Shown: positions 43,082-49,742 of the stretch, in pieces
How the letters are laid out: each line of letters opens with the position of its first letter
Numbering within the stretch: position 1 is the stretch's first letter
Assembly (NCBI RefSeq): GCF_004117935.1
Contig: NZ_SDOY01000092.1
Coordinates: 1-64,000, forward strand
Direction of reading: 5' to 3'
Origin: Streptomyces roseicoloratus
GTDB taxonomy: Bacteria > Actinomycetota > Actinomycetes > Streptomycetales > Streptomycetaceae
Length of the DNA: 64,000 nt
Notes under the pieces: model-generated
What the model saw: the letters and a program-made list of their open reading frames with translations, nothing else
What the model was told of the DNA's origin: nothing
The model's database searches: none
Program-made: the position numbers and the translations under genes

Positions 43082-44422
43082 ATGACAGAGCCGCATTCCC
43101 TGTTCCGATCCCTGAAGATCCCTGCGTCCAAGGTCAGTCGCCCTCGTTCGGCAGGCAGCCGCCCCCCGGGGAAGAGCCGCCGTCCCCTCGGACGCGTCCG
43201 CCGTTGGCTCACCGCCGCGACCGGTGCGCTGACCCTCACCGCCGGGCTCCTCGTCACCGTTCCGACGGCCTCCGCCGCGGGCCTGACCCAGATCACCGGA
43301 TTCGGTTCCAACCCCGGCAACCTGTCCCTCTACGCGTACGCGCCCGACGGGCTGCCGGTCGGTGCGCCGCTCGTGGTCGCCCTGCACGGCTGCACACAGA
43401 GCGCGCAGGACTACTACGCGCACTCGGGCTGGCCGAAGTTCGCCGACCGCTACGGCTTCGCGCTCGTCCTCCCCCAGACCGGCGGCGCCAACAACGCGAA
43501 CTCCTGCTTCAACTGGTTCGAGCCGGGCGACAGCACCCGCGGGCAGGGCGAGGCGCTGTCGATCCGGCAGATGGTCGACACCGCCGTCGCGAGGTACGGC
43601 AGCGACCGCGGGCGCGTCTACATCACCGGCCTGTCGGCGGGCGGCGCCATGACCGCGAACATGCTCGCCGCCTATCCCGACGTCTTCGCCGGCGGCGCCG
43701 TCGACTCAGGCCTGCCCGCCATCTGCGCGACCGGCGTGGCGGCGGCGTACACGTGCATGTACAGCCCGCCGGACAGGACGCCCGCCCAGTGGGGCGACCT
43801 GGTGCGCTCCGCGGCGCCCGCCGGCACCGGATCGTGGCCCCGGGTGGCGGTCTGGCAGGGAACCGCGGACACCACCGTCTCGCCCGCCAACGCCACCGAG
43901 CTCCGCGACCAGTGGACGAACGTGTGGGGCGTCGGCCAGACGCCGTCCCGCACCGAGAGCCTGAGCGGCGGCACCACGGTAAGCGTCTACGAGGACGCCG
44001 CGGGCAGGCCCGCGGTGCAGGTGTACTCCGTCTCCGGCATGAGGCACGGCCTGGCCGTCGACCCGGGCAGCGGCACCGAGCAGTGCGGCGCGGCCGGCAC
44101 CTACTACCTCGACACCATCTGCTCCAGCTACCAGACGGCCCGCTTCTGGGGGCTCGACCGTGAGGCCCGCGGGGACGGCGAGGAGGGCGGGGACGGCGAG
44201 GAGGGCGGCGAGACGCCCGGGGACCCGCCCCCGCCGCCCACGTGCCACACGGCGAGCAACTACGACCACACCGTCGCCGGACGCGCCTACCAGTCCGGTG
44301 GATACACCTACGCCACAGGATCCGGACAGACCATGGGTCTGTGGAACACCTTCATCGTCCACACGCTCCGCGAGACGTCGCCCGGCTCGTACGTGATCGC
44401 CGATTCCGACTGCTCGTCCTGA
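43082..44422 (+). CDS. Extracellular PHB-depolymerase-family esterase with C-terminal binding domain
   Basis: 446 residues. A long Arg-rich signal peptide (about residues 1-63) ends at PTASAA. The catalytic domain has the oxyanion motif ALHGCTQSAQDYY and the lipase box TGLSAGGAMT. Asp (GTADTTVSPANA) and His (SGMRHGLAVDPG) complete the triad. An acidic Glu/Gly/Pro linker leads to a C-terminal module (CHTASNYDHTVAGRAYQSGG, ATGSGQTMGLWNTF) found at the end of PHB depolymerases and some chitinases. It probably hydrolyses a polyester or acetylated polymer outside the cell. AGGAG lies upstream of the ATG. Confidence 0.9.
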   Translation: MTEPHSLFRSLKIPASKVSRPRSAGSRPPGKSRRPLGRVRRWLTAATGALTLTAGLLVTVPTASAAGLTQITGFGSNPGNLSLYAYAPDGLPVGAPLVVALHGCTQSAQDYYAHSGWPKFADRYGFALVLPQTGGANNANSCFNWFEPGDSTRGQGEALSIRQMVDTAVARYGSDRGRVYITGLSAGGAMTANMLAAYPDVFAGGAVDSGLPAICATGVAAAYTCMYSPPDRTPAQWGDLVRSAAPAGTGSWPRVAVWQGTADTTVSPANATELRDQWTNVWGVGQTPSRTESLSGGTTVSVYEDAAGRPAVQVYSVSGMRHGLAVDPGSGTEQCGAAGTYYLDTICSSYQTARFWGLDREARGDGEEGGDGEEGGETPGDPPPPPTCHTASNYDHTVAGRAYQSGGYTYATGSGQTMGLWNTFIVHTLRETSPGSYVIADSDCSS

Positions 44423-44850
44423 ATTCCGGCGGAACCACGAACGGGCCCCACCTCGCCGGCGCCACCCGGTGGACGCCGAGCCGCGCCGGCTCCCGCCTTC
44501 CCCTTTCCCCTTCGAGGCCGCCGGCGATCAGGCGCGGAAACGTTCAACGACGAGACCACGGAAACCAGTTGACCCGCCTGCGGTGTCCTTCACATTCCGC
44601 GTCGCCTTCGTTTCGGCGCTTCACCGGGCCCTCCGGGCGAATACGGCGACCCGTGAATCCGCGGCGCGTGGCGGACCCGCGCGCCTGGCCCACGGCCCTC
44701 GTGGACTCCGGCGCAGTGGACGGCGGGCCGGGACGGGGCGCGCGGCCCGCGCCGCCGCAGTACGGGCCGGATCGGCCGGGACGCCCCCGCACACTTCCAT
44801 TACTACCGGTAATCCACCGATAGCCATGCGTTTCCCGAGGCGCTTTACTC

Positions 44851-44899
44851 ACGCTGCCTTTAACCGCGTTTTGGCAGGTCAGCCAGCCAAAAACAGCGT
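44851..44899. promoter_or_regulatory. Nested inverted repeats in the DUF6643 leader
   Basis: Inner arms are TTTTGGC (44869-44875) and GCCAAAA (44886-44892); outer arms are ACGCTG (44851-44856) and CAGCGT (44894-44899). Both pairs are perfect. This may be an operator or an RNA structure. Confidence 0.45.
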
Positions 44900-44916
44900 A
44901 AATCGGATGACCCGGA

Positions 44917-44955
44917 GTTGGGGACTCCCCAACCGGCACATCGTGGGCTTAACTT
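44917..44955 (+). promoter_or_regulatory. Hairpin operator next to the -10 element of the DUF6643 gene
   Basis: GTTGGGG-ACT-CCCCAAC (44917-44933) is a perfect dyad. TAACTT (44950-44955) is a good -10 hexamer. The dyad covers the expected -35 position. A start 7 nt after the hexamer would fall on the second ATG (44962), giving a leaderless mRNA. Confidence 0.45.
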
Positions 44956-45489
44956 ATGGCCATGACCTCCCCGCGCTCCACCTACGGAGGCGGTTACTAC
45001 ACCGCGCCGTCGTTCCCCGACACCCCGATCTACGACTCCCTCGTCGCAGAACGGGGCACGCCTCAGATCGCCCCGATCCGAGTGCCCTCCGCGTACGACA
45101 CCGGCAACGGCTACGCCGGAAGCAGCAGCTACCTGCCGGCGCTGCCCGCGGCCCTGCCCGCCCTCCCGGCGGCGCCCACCCCGCAGCCCGGATACGGCGG
45201 CCACGGCGGCTACGGCTATCCGCAGCCCGCTCAGCAGATGGCGCCCGCCGCTCCGGCGCCGGCGACCCAGCTGATGGCTCCCGTGCCGCTGCAGTCCGCG
45301 CCCACCCCCTACATCCCGCAGCAGACCGCCGCCTCGCGCGGCTACGGCTACCCGGGTCCGCAGGCACCGCAGCAGCCTCGGCCGACGGCCGCCGGGTACG
45401 AGGCGATGCGCCCCGCCGCCCCGCGACCGGCCGCGCCCGGGCCCTACGAGGACCCGTACAACCGCCCGTACCAGGGCCGCGGCTACTGA
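44956..45489 (+). CDS. DUF6643-like Pro/Tyr/Gly-rich protein
   Basis: 177 residues of low complexity with no membrane segment. The N-terminus is MTSPRSTYGGGYYTAPSF (from the second ATG) and then YDSLVAERGTPQIAPIRVPS, the only strongly conserved-looking part. The rest is Pro/Ala/Tyr/Gln-rich, ending YEDPYNRPYQGRGY. I recognise it as the Streptomyces family DUF6643, of unknown function. Either ATG 44956 or 44962 may be the start; the promoter position favours 44962. The elaborate upstream dyads suggest tight regulation. Confidence 0.8.
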   Translation: MAMTSPRSTYGGGYYTAPSFPDTPIYDSLVAERGTPQIAPIRVPSAYDTGNGYAGSSSYLPALPAALPALPAAPTPQPGYGGHGGYGYPQPAQQMAPAAPAPATQLMAPVPLQSAPTPYIPQQTAASRGYGYPGPQAPQQPRPTAAGYEAMRPAAPRPAAPGPYEDPYNRPYQGRGY

Positions 45490-45525
45490 TACCCACGGCA
45501 GCGGGGCGACTGGCAGGATGAGGGC

Positions 45526-46359
45526 ATGCCGAATCCTGCCGTTCGCTCCGTCCACGTCCACCCGGTCAAGGCCCTGCGCGGGTTCGCCCCCGCGGAGGCG
45601 GAGGTCGAGCCATGGGGACTGGCCGGCGACCGCCGCTGGGCCGTGGTGGACACCGCGGGCAAGGTCGTCACCCAACGCCAGCACGCACGGCTGGCGTTGG
45701 CCGCGGCGGCGCTGCTCCCGGACGGCGGCATCCGTCTGTCCGGACCCGGTCTCGAACCGCTGACGGTGGAGGTGCCGCGTCCCTCCGCGGCGCGCGGGAC
45801 GATCACGGTGGACGTCTTCGGCGCCCGGGTCGAGGCGGTGCCCGCCGGTCCCGCGGCGGACGCGTGGTTCCGTGCCTATCTCGACTCCGAGGTCCGCCTC
45901 GTCCACATGGACGACCCGTCCCGGCGCAGGCCCGTCGACCCCGACTACGCGCTGCCCGGCGAGACGGTCAGTTTCGCCGACGGCTTTCCGCTGCTCGTGA
46001 CCTCGTCCTCCTCCCTCGACGCGCTCAACTCCCTCATCGCCCAGGGCGATCACGCCGACGAGGGCCCGCTGCCCATGAACCGCTTCCGGCCCAACGTCGT
46101 CGTCGACGGCACCGCACCCTGGGCCGAGGACGGCTGGCGGCGGCTCGCCATCGGCGACGTCGTGTTCCGGGTCGCCAGGAACTGCGGCCGGTGCGTGGTC
46201 ACCACCACCGACCAGGGGACCGGCGAGCGCGGCAAGGAGCCGCTGCGCACCCTCGCCCGGCACCGCAGGGACGGCAGCCGGCTCATCTTCGGCCAGAACC
46301 TCGTCCCCGAGCACCGCGGCGTCATCCGGGTCGGCGATCCCGTCAAGGTCCTGGACTGA
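45526..46359 (+). CDS. MOSC-domain (mARC/YcbX-like) protein
   Basis: 277 residues. The N-terminal MOSC_N beta-barrel is SVHVHPVKALRGFAPAEAEV and GDRRWAVVDTAGKVVTQRQH. The C-terminal MOSC domain carries NRFRPNVVVDG and the molybdenum-cofactor cysteine region ARNCGRCVVTTTDQGTG. Such proteins reduce N-hydroxylated compounds using Moco. The usual ferredoxin domain of YcbX is absent, so a separate electron donor is needed. It lies 36 bp after the DUF6643 gene. Confidence 0.92.
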   Translation: MPNPAVRSVHVHPVKALRGFAPAEAEVEPWGLAGDRRWAVVDTAGKVVTQRQHARLALAAAALLPDGGIRLSGPGLEPLTVEVPRPSAARGTITVDVFGARVEAVPAGPAADAWFRAYLDSEVRLVHMDDPSRRRPVDPDYALPGETVSFADGFPLLVTSSSSLDALNSLIAQGDHADEGPLPMNRFRPNVVVDGTAPWAEDGWRRLAIGDVVFRVARNCGRCVVTTTDQGTGERGKEPLRTLARHRRDGSRLIFGQNLVPEHRGVIRVGDPVKVLD

Positions 46360-46498
46360 GATTCCCCCGAGATCCTGAATCCGCGTTCCCTCCCGAGAGG
46401 CGCGGAACCCACCCCCGGGGCACACTCGTTGGAAGAGCGGAAACCGCCGGACGGCCCGGCCCCGCACCGGGCCGTCGACGAGACGAGGGGGTGCGGAC

Positions 46499-47104
46499 GT
46501 GCGTGCAGCCACCGGGGTCTGGCGCTGGCGGCACAACCCCCTGCGCCGGACCACCGACCTGGTCGAGGCCTGGGTGGCCCTGACGGCCGCCCTGCTGCTG
46601 TGCCTGGCCGTGCCCGCGGCCGGCTGGTTCGCCGGGGTCTCCGCGAACGCGTCACTGCAGCACTCGGTCCGTCTCCAGCACGAGCAGCGGGTGCCGACCG
46701 TCGCCCAGGTGGTGCGCCCCGCCTCCCCGCGCGACCCGGAGCGGTACGCCGAACTGGGCGAGGAGCAGCGGCTGCGCCCCGCCGTCGTCGCGAACTGGAC
46801 GGCGCCCGACGGCACCCCGCGCACCGGCACGGTGACCACCGCGCGGGAGCACGCGGATCCCGGTGACGTCTTCCCGATGTGGACCGACCGGTCGGGGCGG
46901 GCCGTGGCCCCGCCGATGCACCCCGAGACCGCCCGCGCGCACGCGCTGATCGCCGGGCTCACCGTGGCGGTTCTCGCCGGATTCCTGGTGGAGACCGCCC
47001 GTCGCTTCGTCGTACACCGTCTGGTGCGGCGGCGGTACGCGCGTCTGGACCGCGCGTGGGCCCAGGTCGGTCCGGACTGGGGGCGTACGGGCACGGGCAG
47101 CTGA
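46499..47104 (+). CDS. Rv1733c-like membrane protein
   Basis: 201 residues. Two membrane helices (LTAALLLCLAVPAAGWFAGV and ALIAGLTVAVLAGFLVETAR) flank an extracytoplasmic beta-rich loop (VVANWTAPDGTPRTGTVTTA). This is the layout of the Mycobacterium Rv1733c family, which is known mainly as a dormancy antigen and has no known activity. Streptomyces carry several copies. The start is GTG at 46499. The N-terminal WRWRHNPLRRTTDLVEAWVA is a family signature. Confidence 0.88.
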   Translation: MRAATGVWRWRHNPLRRTTDLVEAWVALTAALLLCLAVPAAGWFAGVSANASLQHSVRLQHEQRVPTVAQVVRPASPRDPERYAELGEEQRLRPAVVANWTAPDGTPRTGTVTTAREHADPGDVFPMWTDRSGRAVAPPMHPETARAHALIAGLTVAVLAGFLVETARRFVVHRLVRRRYARLDRAWAQVGPDWGRTGTGS

Positions 47105-47200
47105 GGGACGTCCGGAAAGCGCCTGGCGCGCGACGCCGCTTTCCGGACACGCGCTGGAGACGCCCTCCTGAGGATCAGGGTCGCAGGGGCCCTGGCAGAC

Positions 47201-47216
47201 GCCCCCGTCAGGGGGC
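47201..47216 (+). terminator. Short GC hairpin in the gap before the beta-helix/AAA gene
   Basis: GCCCCC (47201-47206), loop GTCA, GGGGGC (47211-47216); one more C-G pair extends it. It is a weak terminator candidate for the Rv1733c-like gene. Confidence 0.35.
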
Positions 47217-47312
47217 GGAGAGGCGGGCGACCCGGCTACCCGACGGCGCCGCGCGCGCTACGGTGGGGCATCGGTTCAGCGACGGCGCACGAGGTGGGGG
47301 CAGAACACACCC

Positions 47313-49742
47313 ATGGCACAGGGCACGGTCCAGGTGACGCACACCGGCACGTCGCGGTGGCGGCGCCGCACGGGCGAGTACCCCTCTCTCGCCGCCGCCC
47401 TGGAGGCCGCGGGCGACGGGGACGTCCTCACCGTGGCCCCGGGCACCTACCGGGAGAACCTGGTGATCCGGCAGGCCGTCACCCTGCGAGGTGGGGACGG
47501 CGCGCTCGGCTCGGTGCGGATCGCGCCCGCCGACGGCGTGCCGCTGACCGTGCGGGCCTCGGCCACCCTGCAGGACCTGCACATCGAGGGGCAGGACGCC
47601 GCCGCCCCGGCGCTGCTGGTCGAGGACGGCACCCCGGAGCTGCTCGACCTGCGGATCGTCACCCGCTCCGCGGCCGGGATCGAGGTGCGCGGCGCGGCGC
47701 GGCCCACCGTGCGGCGCACGACGGTCGACAACCCGGCGGGCGTCGGCATCGCCGTGCTCGACGGCGCGGGCGGAGTCTTCGAGGAGTGCGAGATCGTCTC
47801 GGCCGGGCAGTCCGGCGTCTCGGTGCGCGGCGGCGCGCAGCCACGGCTCGAACGCTGCCGGGTCCACCATGCCTCGGGCGCCGGGATCGCCGTCACCGGC
47901 GAGGGCAGCGCGCTGGAGGGCATCGGCTGCGAGGTGTACGAGATCAAGGGCGCCGGGCTGCAGATCGCCTCCCGCGCCACCGCGCACCTCAGCGACTCCT
48001 CGGTGCACCGGACCTCCGCCGACGGCATCACCCTGGACACGGACGCGGTGCTCACCCTGTCCGACTGCGACATCCACGACATCCCCGAGAACGCCGTGGA
48101 CCTGCGGTCCCGTTCGGTGCTCACGCTGACCCGGTCGACGGTGCGGCGCTTCGGGCGCAACGGCCTGTCCGTGTGGGACCCGGGCACGCGGGTGGACGCG
48201 AACCGCTGCGAGATCCACGACAGCACGGGCGACTACCCGGCGGTCTGGGTGAGCGACGGGGCGACGGCGGTCCTGGACGCGTGCCGGGTGCACGACGTGC
48301 CCGACGCGCTGTTCGTGCTGGACCGCGGCTCGCGCGCCGACGTCGTCGACAGCGACCTGTCGCAGGTGCGGAACACGGCGGTGTCGGTGAGCGACGGGGC
48401 CACCGCGCAGCTGGACGACTGCCGGATCCGGGAGGCGTCCACGGGTGCGTGGTTCCGCGACCACGGCAGCGGCGGCACCCTGGCGGGCTGCACGATCGAC
48501 GCCGTGCAGACCGGGGTCATCGTCACCAAGGGCGCGGACCCGACGATCGAGCGGTGCACGGTCACCTCGCCCGCGGAAGCCGGTTTCTACGTGTCGGCGG
48601 AGGGCCGCGGCTCCTTCCTGGGCTGCCGGGTGACCGGCAGCGGCGGCTACGGCTTCCATGTGATGGACGGCTGCCGGACCACGCTGCGCACCTGCCGTAC
48701 GGAGCGGTGCGCGCGCGGCGGTTACGAGTTCCCGGAGGACGGGCCCGTCGTCGAGGACTGCACCGGGGACGAGAGCCGGCTGAGCGGCCGTCCGGCGGCC
48801 GAGGCCGGCGGTGTGGTGACGGCGACCCGGTCGGGCGGGCTGCTGGGCGCGGTCCCCGCGCCCCGGGTCACCGCCGTGGCGCCCGGTCCCGAGCCCGCGG
48901 CGCCGGTGTCGCCGTCGACGGCGGCCGCCGCCCGCTCCGCGCAGGAGGTGCTCGGCGAACTGGACGCGCTGGTGGGCCTGGAGAGCGTGAAGCACGAGGT
49001 GCGGACTCTCACCAACATGATCGAGGTGGGGCGGCGTCGACAGGAGGCGGGCCTGAAGGCGGTGTCCGCGCGCCGGCACCTGGTCTTCACCGGCAACCCG
49101 GGGACCGGCAAGACGACGGTGGCCCGGCTGTACGGCGAGGTGCTGGCCGCGCTGGGGGTCCTGGAGCGCGGCCATCTGGTCGAGGTGTCCCGGGTGGACC
49201 TGGTGGGCGAGCACATCGGGTCGACGGCCATCCGTACCCAGGAGGCCTTCGACCGGGCGCGCGGTGGCGTACTGTTCGTGGACGAGGCCTACGCGCTGGC
49301 TCCCGAGGACTCGGGCCGGGACTTCGGCCGTGAGGCGATCGACACGCTGGTGAAGCTGATGGAGGACCACCGGGACGCGGTCGTGGTGATCGCGGCCGGG
49401 TACACGGCGGAGATGGAGCGCTTCCTGACCGTCAACCCGGGTGTGGCGTCCCGCTTCTCACGGACCATCACCTTCTGCGACTACGTGCCGGAGGAGCTGC
49501 TGCGGATCGTCGAGCAGCAGGCAGAGGAGCACGAGTACCGGCTGGCGGAGGGCAGCGGTGAGGCGTTGCTGAAGTACTTCGCCGAACTGCCGAAGGGCCC
49601 CACCTTCGGCAACGGCCGTACCGCGCGCCAGACGTTCGAGGCGATGGTGGAGCGGCACGCGGGCCGGGTCGCCGCGCTCGCGGAGCCGAGCACGGACGAC
49701 CTGACCCTGCTCTATCCGGAGGATCTCCCCGAACTTCCCTGA
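47313..49742 (+). CDS. Right-handed beta-helix protein fused to CbxX/EccA-type AAA ATPase
   Basis: 809 residues, no signal peptide. Residues about 20-490 are parallel beta-helix (PbH1) repeats, for example LVIRQAVTLRGGDG, AGIEVRGAARPTVRRTTVDN and SGVSVRGGAQPRLERCRVHH, ending at GGYEFPEDGPVVEDCTGDES. A Pro/Ala linker follows. Residues about 545-800 are an AAA module of the CbbX/CfxQ/EccA1 kind: LDALVGLESVKHEV, Walker A GNPGTGKT (near 593), Walker B VLFVDEAYALA (near 652), and GNGRTARQTFEAMVERHAGR. I infer a cytosolic remodeller that recognises a target through the beta-helix. The target is unknown. Its 3' end overlaps the next gene by 31 bp. Confidence 0.9.
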   Translation: MAQGTVQVTHTGTSRWRRRTGEYPSLAAALEAAGDGDVLTVAPGTYRENLVIRQAVTLRGGDGALGSVRIAPADGVPLTVRASATLQDLHIEGQDAAAPALLVEDGTPELLDLRIVTRSAAGIEVRGAARPTVRRTTVDNPAGVGIAVLDGAGGVFEECEIVSAGQSGVSVRGGAQPRLERCRVHHASGAGIAVTGEGSALEGIGCEVYEIKGAGLQIASRATAHLSDSSVHRTSADGITLDTDAVLTLSDCDIHDIPENAVDLRSRSVLTLTRSTVRRFGRNGLSVWDPGTRVDANRCEIHDSTGDYPAVWVSDGATAVLDACRVHDVPDALFVLDRGSRADVVDSDLSQVRNTAVSVSDGATAQLDDCRIREASTGAWFRDHGSGGTLAGCTIDAVQTGVIVTKGADPTIERCTVTSPAEAGFYVSAEGRGSFLGCRVTGSGGYGFHVMDGCRTTLRTCRTERCARGGYEFPEDGPVVEDCTGDESRLSGRPAAEAGGVVTATRSGGLLGAVPAPRVTAVAPGPEPAAPVSPSTAAAARSAQEVLGELDALVGLESVKHEVRTLTNMIEVGRRRQEAGLKAVSARRHLVFTGNPGTGKTTVARLYGEVLAALGVLERGHLVEVSRVDLVGEHIGSTAIRTQEAFDRARGGVLFVDEAYALAPEDSGRDFGREAIDTLVKLMEDHRDAVVVIAAGYTAEMERFLTVNPGVASRFSRTITFCDYVPEELLRIVEQQAEEHEYRLAEGSGEALLKYFAELPKGPTFGNGRTARQTFEAMVERHAGRVAALAEPSTDDLTLLYPEDLPELP

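Larger units (their letters stand above)
44423..44955. other. 533-bp intergenic region with an AT-rich, structured leader
   Basis: No convincing gene. A minus-strand frame (44544-44939) is long but has poor codon use. The last 140 bp are much more AT-rich than the surroundings and hold the inverted repeats listed next. TTGACC near 44568 with ACATTC 17 nt later is a weak promoter candidate. Confidence 0.4.

Noticed and set aside
44544..44939. Minus-strand frame of 131 codons before the DUF6643 gene
   Set aside because: Its codon third positions are not G/C-biased in the AT-rich part, it overlaps promoter-like dyads, and no domain is visible.
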